A stretch of DNA of 42,215 bases, from assembly GCF_000833605.1 (NCBI RefSeq), contig NZ_JXTG01000018.1:1-42215 (forward strand), written 5' to 3'. The notes under the pieces were generated by a model. It was not told where the DNA came from. It saw only the letters and a list, made by a program, of their open reading frames with translations, and did not search any database. Below are positions 7,889-16,390 of the stretch, piece by piece. Each line of letters starts with the position of its first letter. The stretch's first letter is position 1. This stretch comes from Anoxybacillus ayderensis. GTDB lineage: Bacteria; Bacillota; Bacilli; Bacillales; Anoxybacillaceae. A program made the position numbers and the translations under genes.

Positions 7889-9715
7889 ATGGTGAAAACT
7901 CGATCGCAGGTATACATTTATATTTTGGGTTTATTTTCCTTTTTTTCGAGTAGTATGGTGTTTCGTTCTTATTTTCACCTTCCGACTGTTGAAGAATGGG
8001 TATGGATCTATTTTTTAGCTATCACAGCGTTTTTTTTAACTTATTTTGAGATTCAAGTAGTTGAAAATAAGAACACTTTTTCTATGGATTCAGCTATTTT
8101 TCTGGCAGCGGCACTACATTTTGGCCCTTCTGTGGCAATTTGGAGTTTTTTACTTTTTTCTTTGGTTAGAATTATATATCACAGGCATATTCCGTTATGG
8201 GCGCATCTTTTGAATTTTTCAATGTATTTATTGATGATGGTAGCAGCGTTTTTGCTCTTTTTCTTCTTCGGAGGTAAAATAGGTGATGAAGTTTCAGAAA
8301 ATCTATATCCTTACATATTCAGCTTGACTGTATATTTTGCAATTAACATTTTGATTATAGCAGGGTTTTATTTAACAGATAGATCGAAGAAGTTTAATAG
8401 GGTATTTAACATAGGTCTTTTAAAAGAAGTATTTTTTGCATATTTCGTCACACTACTTCTTTCTTTAGTGCTTATTATTTTAATTGATAACGAAGGTTTT
8501 TTTGGGTTGTTTTTATTTACAGTTTTAGTTGTTTTGTTATCCATTACGTTTGGAAAAGTGCTCGAGTGGTATCAAGAAATGGCTAACCAGGCAAATAAAG
8601 ATTACCTCACCGGCTTATATAACCACGGATATTTTAAAGATTACTTAAAGGAACTATTTCGGGAGACGAAAAGAACGGGTGGTCAGTTTTCGGTTGCTTT
8701 TTTAGATTTAGATGATTTTAAAAAATATAACGATTATCACGGTCATGTGCAAGGTGACCGATTGTTGAAATTTGTTGGGGAGTATTTAAAAAATGAAACG
8801 AAAGATCGTGGTTTTACAGTAGCACGATATGGTGGAGAAGAGTTTGCGATCATTTTGCCGAAAACGGAGAAACACGAAGCAGCAGCTTTTATGGATCAAT
8901 TGCGGAAAAAATTAAATGACACGCCATTTGACGGGGTCGAACGACTTCCATATCGTTGTATTTCGTTCTCATGCGGAATTGCTGAGTATGAATCTGACAT
9001 GTATGAAGAAAGTGAACTGCTACATAAAGCTGACCAAGCGCTTTATTATTCGAAAGCACAAGGAAAAAACAATGTGCAATTGTATGATGAGAAAAGAATA
9101 TCTCGTGATGCATTGAAATTTAAAGAAGACTTAGATGCAATTGAAGAGCAGCTGAAACTGTTGCTTTATAAAGACGTGTATACATATCGTCATAGTAAAC
9201 GTGTATTTACATATGCAATGGAATTTAGTGATCGATTGCCGCTTACAGAAGAAGAAAAACGGACTCTTATTTTAGGGGCACTCGTTCATGATATTGGTAA
9301 AATCGAAGTTTCGCGAGACATTATTAATAAAACAGGCAAACTCACCTCTGATGAATGGGAAATGATGAAAAAACACGTCATATGGGGGAAAGAAATTGTT
9401 CTCTCCGATGGTCGTTTTGAAGAAGTGATTCCACTTGTTGAACTTCATCACGAGCGTTACGATGGACGAGGTTATCCTTATGGGCTAAAAGGGGAGGAAA
9501 TACCAAAGTTAGCCCGTATTTTGTGCATTATTGACTCATTCGATGCGATGACGACAGACCGCCCGTATCAACGAACAAAAACATTCTCCGAAGCGATTGT
9601 TGAATTGCGCCGTTGTTCTGGTACGCAATTTGATCCTCAATATGTCGAGCCATTTATCCAAATGATTGAAGAATATTATCCTGAGAAAATCACCAATAAA
9701 ACTGTCTCTACATGA
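7889..9715 (+). CDS. Membrane-bound GGDEF and HD-GYP domain protein
   Basis: A 608-residue cyclic-di-GMP enzyme. Residues 1-222 contain about seven hydrophobic segments, forming a sensor region unlike a PAS domain. A GGDEF domain follows (DYLTGLYNH at 238-246, signature GGEEF at 315-319) and then an HD-GYP phosphodiesterase domain (HDIGK at 467-471, HHERYDGRGYPYGLKG at 520-535). Both catalytic signatures look intact, so it could make and degrade c-di-GMP. No RxxD inhibitory site precedes GGEEF. The ATG has AGGGTGAG upstream. A terminator overlaps its stop codon. Confidence 0.92.
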   Translation: MVKTRSQVYIYILGLFSFFSSSMVFRSYFHLPTVEEWVWIYFLAITAFFLTYFEIQVVENKNTFSMDSAIFLAAALHFGPSVAIWSFLLFSLVRIIYHRHIPLWAHLLNFSMYLLMMVAAFLLFFFFGGKIGDEVSENLYPYIFSLTVYFAINILIIAGFYLTDRSKKFNRVFNIGLLKEVFFAYFVTLLLSLVLIILIDNEGFFGLFLFTVLVVLLSITFGKVLEWYQEMANQANKDYLTGLYNHGYFKDYLKELFRETKRTGGQFSVAFLDLDDFKKYNDYHGHVQGDRLLKFVGEYLKNETKDRGFTVARYGGEEFAIILPKTEKHEAAAFMDQLRKKLNDTPFDGVERLPYRCISFSCGIAEYESDMYEESELLHKADQALYYSKAQGKNNVQLYDEKRISRDALKFKEDLDAIEEQLKLLLYKDVYTYRHSKRVFTYAMEFSDRLPLTEEEKRTLILGALVHDIGKIEVSRDIINKTGKLTSDEWEMMKKHVIWGKEIVLSDGRFEEVIPLVELHHERYDGRGYPYGLKGEEIPKLARILCIIDSFDAMTTDRPYQRTKTFSEAIVELRRCSGTQFDPQYVEPFIQMIEEYYPEKITNKTVST

Positions 9716-9726
9716 GGCAGTTTTTT
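9699..9726 (+). terminator. Terminator of the GGDEF/HD-GYP gene
   Basis: AAACTGTCTC (9699-9708) pairs with GAGGCAGTTT (9714-9723) with one G-T wobble, followed by T. The stop codon lies between the arms. Confidence 0.8.
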
Positions 9727-9804
9727 ATTTTTCTGAAATATGATTGTTTTTGAATGATATGTAAAAAATAATGATAATTTTTGATTAAAATTGAATGAAT
9801 TTGA

Positions 9805-9833
9805 TTGATTTTTTGGTGATACTTCGGTATGAT
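9805..9833 (+). promoter_or_regulatory. Promoter of the fructose operon
   Basis: TTGATT (9805-9810) and TATGAT (9828-9833) are exactly 17 bases apart, predicting a start near 9840, 25-30 bases before the fruR ribosome site. Confidence 0.65.
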
Positions 9834-9837
9834 AAAG

Positions 9838-9852
9838 ATGTAAGCGGTTTAA
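9838..9852 (+). promoter_or_regulatory. Imperfect CcpA cre site at the fructose promoter
   Basis: ATGTAAGCGGTTTAA fits WTGNAANCGNWNNCW with one mismatch (A instead of C near the end). It covers the expected transcription start, a position suited to repression by CcpA in glucose. FruR is also expected to act here. Confidence 0.45.
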
Positions 9853-9867
9853 AAAGGAGGTGTAAAA

Positions 9868-10620
9868 TTGTTAACACCAGAAAGACATCGCATTATTTTG
9901 CAGTTGCTACAAGAAAAAGAAGTGGTAAAGTTACATGAATTTGTTGAAGCGACACAATGTTCAGAATCGACGATTCGACGTGATTTAAGCCAACTAGAAA
10001 AAGAAAAAAAATTAAAGCGTGTTCATGGTGGGGCTGCGTTGTTGCAACAAAAAAGAGAAGAGTTGAGCGTTTTTGAAAAATCGACGAAAAACATTCATGA
10101 AAAACAGCTCATTGGAAAATACGCAGCAAGTCTTATTCAAGATGGTGACTGCATTTATTTAGATGCAGGAACGACAACATTACAGATGATTCCTTATATT
10201 GAAGCGAAAAATATCGTCGTCGTAACGAATGGTATTATGCATATTGAGGTACTGTTAGAAAAAGACATTCCAACGTACCTTGTTGGCGGACTCATTAAGA
10301 AAAAAACGAATGCGTTAATTGGTCGAGGAGCTATTCACTCGTTGCAACAGTATAGTTTTGACAAATGTTTTATCGGTGTAAACGGCGTTCATATTGATTT
10401 TGGTTATACAACTCCAGATCCGGAAGAAGCGATTATAAAACAAACCGCTATTCATTTATCACAACAAGCTTTTGTATTAGCCGATCACTCAAAATTAAAC
10501 GAAAGTACGTTTGCCAAAATTGCACCATTACAAGAGGCAACGATGATTACGGATGAAACAGATGAAGAGTTGCTAGCAATGTATGAAGCAAAAACGACAG
10601 TAGAGGTTGTGAAATCATGA
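9868..10620 (+). CDS. fruR: Fructose operon repressor FruR (DeoR family)
   Basis: A 250-residue DeoR-type regulator. The N-terminal winged helix contains SESTIRRDLSQLEKE (residues 32-46) and the family signature KRVHGGA. The C-terminal sugar-phosphate domain has DGDCIYLDAGTTT, VVTNGIMH, KCFIGVNG and VLADHSKL. In Bacillus FruR represses fruRKA until fructose 1-phosphate accumulates. The start is TTG 9868, fixed by AAAGGAGGTG seven bases upstream; no ATG is available nearby. The stop overlaps the fruK start (ATGA), so the three genes form one operon. Confidence 0.93.
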   Translation: MLTPERHRIILQLLQEKEVVKLHEFVEATQCSESTIRRDLSQLEKEKKLKRVHGGAALLQQKREELSVFEKSTKNIHEKQLIGKYAASLIQDGDCIYLDAGTTTLQMIPYIEAKNIVVVTNGIMHIEVLLEKDIPTYLVGGLIKKKTNALIGRGAIHSLQQYSFDKCFIGVNGVHIDFGYTTPDPEEAIIKQTAIHLSQQAFVLADHSKLNESTFAKIAPLQEATMITDETDEELLAMYEAKTTVEVVKS

Positions 10621-11540
10621 TTTATACATGTACGTTAAATCCTTCCGTCGATTATGTTGTGACAGCACAACAGATCGAACTTGGAAAATTAAATCGAGCA
10701 ACAAAAACGGCATATTTTCCGGGCGGAAAAGGAATTAATGTGTCGCGTGTATTGAAACGGTTACACGTTCATAATATTGCGCTTGGATTTATTGGTGGAT
10801 TTACAGGTCAGTTTATTGCTGATGAATTGAAAAGGGAGCATATTTTAACAGATTTTATTACTGTGCCTGGACAAACGCGACTAAACATTAAATTAAAAGG
10901 GGAAAAAGAAACGGAAATAAATGGGGAAGGACCGATCATTAGCGACGAACATAAAGAAGCGTTAATTGCTAAAATTAAGCAATTAAAAAAAGGAGATATA
11001 CTCGTTTTAGCAGGAAGCCTTCCACCCTCGGTAGATGATACATTTTACGTCACGATGATGGAAGAAGCAAAAAAACGACGGGTTGCTGTTGTCGTTGATA
11101 CGAGTGGCAATGCACTGAAACAAGCCGTTGCATACGAGCCGTTTTTACTTAAACCAAACCAAATGGAGCTTGGGGAATTGTTCGGAGTCAGTATTCATAG
11201 TCGTCATCAAACGTTGGAATACGGAAAAAAACTGATTAACAATGGTGTCCAGCACGTTATTGTTTCACTTGCTGGGGATGGGGCCATCTTGTTCCATAAA
11301 GATGTGATATTAGTCGCTCAAGCCCCAAAAGGAATAGTAAAAAATTCGGTTGGTGCTGGTGATTCGATGGTAGCGGGGTTTTTAGCTGCATATGTGAACG
11401 AAGCATCGCTTGAAGAAGCGTTTCGTTATAGTGTTGCCGCGGGGAGTGCCACAGCATTTTCTGAAGATTTATGCACAGAAGAAGAGGTTCATCGCTTATT
11501 AGATGAAGTAAAAATTATACGAATGGAGGAGCGTGTATGA
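10617..11540 (+). CDS. fruK: 1-phosphofructokinase
   Basis: A 307-residue PfkB-family kinase that phosphorylates fructose 1-phosphate to fructose 1,6-bisphosphate. It begins IYTCTLNPSVDYVV, has FPGGKGINVSRVL (residues 34-46), LAGSLPPSV and the catalytic signature NSVGAGDSMVAGF, in which D249 is the general base. It overlaps fruR upstream and fruA downstream by four bases each (ATGA), giving translational coupling. The order fruR-fruK-fruA is the same as in B. subtilis. Confidence 0.96.
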   Translation: MIYTCTLNPSVDYVVTAQQIELGKLNRATKTAYFPGGKGINVSRVLKRLHVHNIALGFIGGFTGQFIADELKREHILTDFITVPGQTRLNIKLKGEKETEINGEGPIISDEHKEALIAKIKQLKKGDILVLAGSLPPSVDDTFYVTMMEEAKKRRVAVVVDTSGNALKQAVAYEPFLLKPNQMELGELFGVSIHSRHQTLEYGKKLINNGVQHVIVSLAGDGAILFHKDVILVAQAPKGIVKNSVGAGDSMVAGFLAAYVNEASLEEAFRYSVAAGSATAFSEDLCTEEEVHRLLDEVKIIRMEERV

Positions 11541-13393
11541 GAATAACAGATTTGTTGACAGAGGATACGATTGTCCTTGATTTGAACGCGCGAACAAAAA
11601 AAGAAGTGATTGAAGAATTAGTAGACGTTCTTGAGAAGACAGGAAAATTAAACAATCGTCAAACGTTTATTGAAGCTATTTTTGCCCGTGAAGCGCAGAG
11701 CACGACAGGGATTGGCGAAGGAATTGCTATCCCTCATGCAAAAACGAAAGCGGTGCGCACTCCAGCCGTTGTTTTTGGACGTTCAAAAGAAGGAATTGAT
11801 TACGATTCGTTAGACGGAAAACGAAGCCATTTGTTTTTTATGATTGCTGCACCAGAAGGAGCGAATAACACACATTTGGAAGCGTTATCTCGCTTGTCGA
11901 CATTGTTAATGGATGCATCGTTTCGCTCGAAAATTGAAAACGCTTCGACAAAACAACAGATCATTCAAGCGATTCAAGAAAAGGAGGGAGAAATGGTGAC
12001 AGAAGAAAAACAACTATATGGAAAGAAAAAAGTGTTAGCTGTTACGGCTTGTCCGACAGGAATTGCGCATACGTATATGGCTGCTGACGCCTTAAAGGCA
12101 AAAGCGAAAGAAATGGGAGTAGATATAAAAGTAGAAACAAACGGTTCGAGTGGTGTGAAAAATGAGTTAACACAACAAGAAATTGAAGAAGCGGTCGCCA
12201 TTATCGTTGCAGCAGATAAGCAAGTAGAGATGGATCGATTTGATGGAAAACATGTCATCCAAGTACCTGTTGCCGATGCTATTCGTAAACCAGAGCAACT
12301 CATTGATCGCGCATTAAAACAAGAGGCTCCAATTTATCGCGCAAGTGGTGGGCATCGTTCGTATGCACCGAAAGAAAGAACAGGATTTTATAAACATTTA
12401 ATGAACGGCGTATCGAATATGCTTCCGTTCGTTGTTGGTGGCGGTATTTTAATTGCGATCTCATTTATTTTTGGTATTAAAGCATTTGATCCAAATGATC
12501 CATCATTCCATCCGATTGCAAAAGCGTTGATGGATATCGGTGGTGGTAGTGCCTTTGCACTTATGATTCCAGTGTTAGCTGGTTTTATTGCGATGAGCAT
12601 AGCGGATCGTCCAGGGTTTGCTCCGGGGATGGTCGGCGGATTTATGGCAGCAAATGGCGGTGCAGGCTTTTTAGGTGGACTAATTGCGGGCTTTTTAGCC
12701 GGTTACCTCGTTGTCGGATTGAAAAAATGGTTTAGTCGTTTACCACAATCGCTTGAGGGAATTAAACCGGTTCTTCTTTATCCGTTATTTGGGATATTGC
12801 TTACAGGATTCATTATGATGTATGTCGTCATTGATCCAGTAAAAGCGTTAAATGAAGGAATGAAAACATGGCTTGAAAATATGGGAACAGGCAACCTTGT
12901 TTTACTTGGTCTTATCCTCGGTGGTATGATGGCGGTTGATATGGGTGGACCGATTAATAAAGCGGCGTTTACGTTTGGCATTGCGATGATTGATGCCGGA
13001 AATTACGCACCACATGCAGCCATTATGGCAGGTGGAATGGTGCCTCCTTTAGGATTAGCACTTGCAACAACATTATTCAAAAAGAAATTTACAAAAGCGG
13101 AACGAGAAGCAGGAAAAACGTGCTATATTATGGGTGCTTCGTTTATTACAGAAGGGGCTATTCCGTTTGCGGCAGCTGATCCAGGACGTGTCATTCCTTC
13201 CATCATCGTCGGTTCAGCCGTTGCGGGAGCGTTGACAATGATGTTTGGTATAGGACTTCCAGCGCCACATGGCGGCATTTTCGTTATCCCGATTGTAAAA
13301 GGGAATCCATTGTTATATGTACTTGCCATTTTCATCGGTTCACTTGTGACTGCGTTAATGGTTGGATTATGGAAAAAAGAAGTGAAAGAATAA
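11537..13393 (+). CDS. fruA: PTS fructose transporter subunit IIABC
   Basis: A 618-residue permease that imports and phosphorylates fructose to fructose 1-phosphate. The IIA domain (1-150) has the phospho-His H67 in GIAIPHAKT. The IIB domain (about 163-265) has the phospho-Cys C172 in VTACPTGIAHTY. The IIC membrane domain (about 285-615) has multiple hydrophobic segments with PGFAPGMVGG, DMGGPINKAAF and SFITEGAIPFAAADP. All three domains are complete and in the usual A-B-C order. It is the last gene of the operon, followed by a terminator. Confidence 0.97.
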   Translation: MRITDLLTEDTIVLDLNARTKKEVIEELVDVLEKTGKLNNRQTFIEAIFAREAQSTTGIGEGIAIPHAKTKAVRTPAVVFGRSKEGIDYDSLDGKRSHLFFMIAAPEGANNTHLEALSRLSTLLMDASFRSKIENASTKQQIIQAIQEKEGEMVTEEKQLYGKKKVLAVTACPTGIAHTYMAADALKAKAKEMGVDIKVETNGSSGVKNELTQQEIEEAVAIIVAADKQVEMDRFDGKHVIQVPVADAIRKPEQLIDRALKQEAPIYRASGGHRSYAPKERTGFYKHLMNGVSNMLPFVVGGGILIAISFIFGIKAFDPNDPSFHPIAKALMDIGGGSAFALMIPVLAGFIAMSIADRPGFAPGMVGGFMAANGGAGFLGGLIAGFLAGYLVVGLKKWFSRLPQSLEGIKPVLLYPLFGILLTGFIMMYVVIDPVKALNEGMKTWLENMGTGNLVLLGLILGGMMAVDMGGPINKAAFTFGIAMIDAGNYAPHAAIMAGGMVPPLGLALATTLFKKKFTKAEREAGKTCYIMGASFITEGAIPFAAADPGRVIPSIIVGSAVAGALTMMFGIGLPAPHGGIFVIPIVKGNPLLYVLAIFIGSLVTALMVGLWKKEVKE

Positions 13394-13404
13394 TAGATTA
13401 TGAG

Positions 13405-13433
13405 CGCGCGATGAGAAAAATCGCGCGTTTTTT
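13405..13433 (+). terminator. Terminator of the fructose operon
   Basis: CGCGCGAT (13405-13412) pairs with ATCGCGCG (13420-13427), followed by six T. Confidence 0.9.
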
Positions 13434-13444
13434 ACTAAAATATT

Positions 13445-13497
13445 TTGACAAAGATAATCATTATCATTTAATATATAATTGTTGAAAATTATTATCA
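13445..13497 (+). promoter_or_regulatory. Flavodoxin promoter with two Fur-box-like sites
   Basis: TTGACA (13445-13450) is followed at 18 bases by TAATAT. AGATAATCATTATCA (13452-13466) and TGAAAATTATTATCA (13483-13497) each match the 7-1-7 Fur consensus TGATAATNATTATCA at 14 of 15 positions. The first lies between -35 and -10, the second near the start, so iron-bound Fur should repress. Confidence 0.75.
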
Positions 13498-13521
13498 ATT
13501 ATATTTATAGGGGGATTACTG

Positions 13522-13962
13522 ATGGCAAAAGTAATCATGGTATTTACAAGCATGACAGGCAATACAGAAGAAATGGCAGAAGCGATTGCTCAAGGTGTAC
13601 GTGAACAAGGGGTCGAGTTGGATGTAAAAGAAGTGTTAGATGCTACAGCGACAGAACTTGAGCAATATGACGGTATTTTGCTTGGAGCGTACACATGGGG
13701 AGATGGTGAATTGCCAGATGATTTTTTAGATTTTTATGATGAATTGGATGACGTGGACTTAACAGGAAAAAAAGCGGCTGTTTTCGGCTCATGCGACTCA
13801 AGTTATGAAAAATATGGTGCTGCGGTTGATATTTTAATCGAAAAACTGCAAGAACGAGGGGCTGAAGTCGTTCTCGAAGGTTTGAAGATCGAATTGACGC
13901 CAACAAATGAAGATAAACAGTTGTGCATTGCGTTCGGTAGAGAATTTTCTAAACAGCTATAG
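13522..13962 (+). CDS. Short-chain flavodoxin
   Basis: A 146-residue flavodoxin. The FMN phosphate-binding loop TSMTGNTEEMAEAI (residues 9-22), the isoalloxazine-stacking region GAYTWGDGELPDD (56-68) and FGSCDSSYEKYGAAVD are all present. Flavodoxins replace ferredoxin as low-potential carriers when iron is short, which fits the two Fur-box-like sites in front of the gene. GGGGG precedes the ATG. It is monocistronic, with its own terminator. Confidence 0.95.
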   Translation: MAKVIMVFTSMTGNTEEMAEAIAQGVREQGVELDVKEVLDATATELEQYDGILLGAYTWGDGELPDDFLDFYDELDDVDLTGKKAAVFGSCDSSYEKYGAAVDILIEKLQERGAEVVLEGLKIELTPTNEDKQLCIAFGREFSKQL

Positions 13963-13989
13963 AAGGTCGTTTGACATACGACCTTTTTT
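13963..13989 (+). terminator. Terminator of the flavodoxin gene
   Basis: AAGGTCGT (13963-13970) pairs with ACGACCTT (13978-13985), followed by T. Confidence 0.85.
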
Positions 13990-13997
13990 CATTAATT

Positions 13998-14021
13998 AAA
14001 CTATGTTCTAAATAATCAATA
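13998..14021 (+). repeat. 24-bp intergenic repeat, copy 2
   Basis: Identical over 24 bases to 6996-7019, again directly after a terminator. It sits between flavodoxin and the end of the convergent kinase gene. Flanking A-rich sequence differs between the copies. Confidence 0.8.
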
Positions 14022-14056
14022 AAACAAAAAAAAGAACAAGTCAATAAACAACTTGT

Positions 14057-15364
14057 TCAAATTGGAATCGCTTTTTCGTTTTTTCGTGAAAATTTCTCGA
14101 CATCTGTTTTATAATAGGATGGAAAATACATATATACGTCTGTCCCTTCACCAACTTCACTATGAATAAATAAATCTCCTTTCATCGTCTCAACAATGCG
14201 ATAAACAACCATCATCCCAAGACCTGTCCCTTTTGTTCCTTTCGTTGTAAAATAAGGTTCCCCTAAACGTTCAATTTGTTCTTTTGTCATGCCAACTCCT
14301 GTGTCACTAATATGAATAAGTACGTAATCTTTATCGATCGATACGTTAATACGTAATGTACCTCCATTTGGCATCGCTTCAATAGCATTTTTCATGACGT
14401 TCAATAAACATTGTTGAAATTTTTGGCGTTCTCCTTTTACCGCAAATGGCACTAGAGACGTTTGAATTTCAATGCTGTTCATATTGGCGAGAGGGCGTAA
14501 AATATCAATTACTCGCTCAATTTCGGTTTTTACATTTAACTTTTCGACATGTTCTGGAGCTGGTTTGGCAAACGTTAAATAATCTGTAATAATTGCTTCT
14601 GCGCGGTCAATTTCTTCAATTGCGATTTGAATGTATTGTTTATCTTTATAATTCATTCGTTCACTTTGTAGTAACAACTGCATAAATCCTCGAGATACAG
14701 TTAATGGATTGCGCACTTCATGCGAAATCGAAGCGGCTAAATGGCCGACCACTTCCATCTTTTCGGCACGAACAATGCGGCGACGAAGATCGTTATGTTT
14801 TTGGATCGTTTCAGTAATATAAGCACCTAAAAACGCTGCAACTGGTTGTGCTAGAAAATATGTTGAAATGATATGTAAAATTTGATAGTCATCAACAATC
14901 CATATGCTAGAGAGTATCATTGTTAACATAGCTGTTCCGATCGATAAAAGAATAATCGAAGTAATCCGTTGTTTCGGGGAAAAAGACGTTTGGAATTTTC
15001 GGTAAAGAAAGAAGGAAATAATGACTTGGATGGTTGTAATGATCATCGTCACAATAATACCTTCCGTGCCACCGATAATGATGCGATAAATAACAGCCAT
15101 GCTCGAAAGAAAAAGGGCTGACAATGCTCCTCCGTATAAACCGCCAATCCAGATGGCGACTTGACGTAAATCAAAAATAAGACTATCCGTTACGTGGATA
15201 GGAAACGTCATACAAAATATAATACATATCCCGATTGCCATCGTTTTTAAAATCGTTTTTGCGTGATCGGATATGCGCCGTTCTTCAAGCCAAATGGGAA
15301 CAATTAATAGCGCTAATATAATAAAAAATAAATTTAGCAATATTTCTTTAATTAACGAGGGCAT
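14057..15364 (-). CDS. Membrane sensor histidine kinase (KinB-like)
   Basis: A 435-residue kinase. Residues 1-185 hold about six hydrophobic segments of the 5TM-LYT type (GGLYGGALSALFLSSMAVIYR). The HisKA domain follows with phospho-acceptor H215 in ASISHEVRNPLTV, then the ATPase domain with N box NVMKNAIEAMPNGG, G1 DTGVGM (354-359), F box YFTTK and G2 GTGLGM. Length and layout resemble sporulation kinase KinB, which feeds phosphate to Spo0F. No response regulator is adjacent, as expected for an orphan sporulation kinase. AAGGAGC precedes the ATG. A TTCGACA (Spo0A-box complement) lies just upstream at 15379-15385. Confidence 0.85.
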   Translation of the reverse strand: MPSLIKEILLNLFFIILALLIVPIWLEERRISDHAKTILKTMAIGICIIFCMTFPIHVTDSLIFDLRQVAIWIGGLYGGALSALFLSSMAVIYRIIIGGTEGIIVTMIITTIQVIISFFLYRKFQTSFSPKQRITSIILLSIGTAMLTMILSSIWIVDDYQILHIISTYFLAQPVAAFLGAYITETIQKHNDLRRRIVRAEKMEVVGHLAASISHEVRNPLTVSRGFMQLLLQSERMNYKDKQYIQIAIEEIDRAEAIITDYLTFAKPAPEHVEKLNVKTEIERVIDILRPLANMNSIEIQTSLVPFAVKGERQKFQQCLLNVMKNAIEAMPNGGTLRINVSIDKDYVLIHISDTGVGMTKEQIERLGEPYFTTKGTKGTGLGMMVVYRIVETMKGDLFIHSEVGEGTDVYMYFPSYYKTDVEKFSRKNEKAIPI

Positions 15365-15555
15365 ATAAAGCCGCTCCTTTCGACATATATTTCGAATAAT
15401 TTGAATATTTTCGTCGAATCGTCTCTTTACATTGTAGGCGAATTTAGTTATCGTGTGAATATATAACTATTCGATGTTTTATGTCACGTTTCTACAAAAT
15501 TTGCGCTATTTCGCACCTTTATGTGATGTGATGGGAAGAAAAGGAGATGAGATGA

Positions 15556-16365
15556 ATGGTTGAGAAAGCGTTGGCGAATAAAAACATTGCACTATGTGCC
15601 TCACGTAAAATAGAGGAAATGAGTGCGCTTATCGTTAAACAAGGGGGTATTCCAATTTCACGACCTGCTCAAGGAACGATGTTTTTTAATGAAGAACTAA
15701 AACAACAACTTTATCAAATCGTCAATGAGCCAGTCGATTGGTTTATTTTTACGACAGGAATTGGTGTTGAAACATTAATGAAAAAAGCAGACGAGTGGGG
15801 AGTAGGAGAAATGTTTCTTCAAGCCATTCGTCAAGCGCATGTGGCGGTGCGTGGGTATAAAACGACGAACGTCCTACGTACATACGGCATAAACCCACAC
15901 ATAACGGCAGACGATGGAACGACAAAAGGTCTTGTTCATGTGCTAGAAGAAGTGGATTGGACAGGTAAACATGTTGTTATTCAGCTTTATGGAGATTCAG
16001 CTCCGTCATTGCAACAATTTTTAACTAAACGAGGAGCTTTATATCAAGAGATATGGCCGTATCTCCATACTCCACCTGCGCCTCATTTAATGAAACAGCT
16101 TGTTGACGAAATTATTTCTCGATCTGTACAAGCAGTTTGTTTTACATCAGCGATTCAAGTACGCTTTTTCTTTTCGTTTGTGAACGAAGGTGGATATGCA
16201 CAAGAAATAAAACGAGCATTTGACGGTGACGTTGTGGCTGTTGCGGTAGGAAAAGTAACGAAAGAAGCGTTACACGAGGAAGGGATTGCGCATGTCATTG
16301 CTCCAGCTCACGAACGGATGGGGGCGATGATTGTTGAATTAGCGAAATATTTTGACAAGAAGTAG
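15556..16365 (+). CDS. Uroporphyrinogen-III synthase (HemD family), stand-alone
   Basis: A 269-residue two-lobed HemD-fold protein. It has the weakly conserved family landmarks NIALCASRKIEEMSALI, WFIFTTGIGVETL, VAVRGYKTTNVL near the hinge, CFTSAIQVRFFF and VAVGKVTKEAL. HemD cyclises hydroxymethylbilane to uroporphyrinogen III. It is not in a hem operon here, so it may be a second, specialised copy or a HemD-like protein of other function. AAGGAGATGAGATGA precedes the ATG. A perfect 12-bp hairpin that starts in its stop codon ends transcription. Confidence 0.75.
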   Translation: MVEKALANKNIALCASRKIEEMSALIVKQGGIPISRPAQGTMFFNEELKQQLYQIVNEPVDWFIFTTGIGVETLMKKADEWGVGEMFLQAIRQAHVAVRGYKTTNVLRTYGINPHITADDGTTKGLVHVLEEVDWTGKHVVIQLYGDSAPSLQQFLTKRGALYQEIWPYLHTPPAPHLMKQLVDEIISRSVQAVCFTSAIQVRFFFSFVNEGGYAQEIKRAFDGDVVAVAVGKVTKEALHEEGIAHVIAPAHERMGAMIVELAKYFDKK

Positions 16366-16390
16366 ACGTGCATAGATGTATGCACGTCTA
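16363..16390. terminator. Bidirectional terminator, hemD-like / chemoreceptor
   Basis: TAGACGTGCATA (16363-16374) pairs perfectly with TATGCACGTCTA (16379-16390). The arms contain the stop codons of both convergent genes. T runs are short on both sides. Confidence 0.7.
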
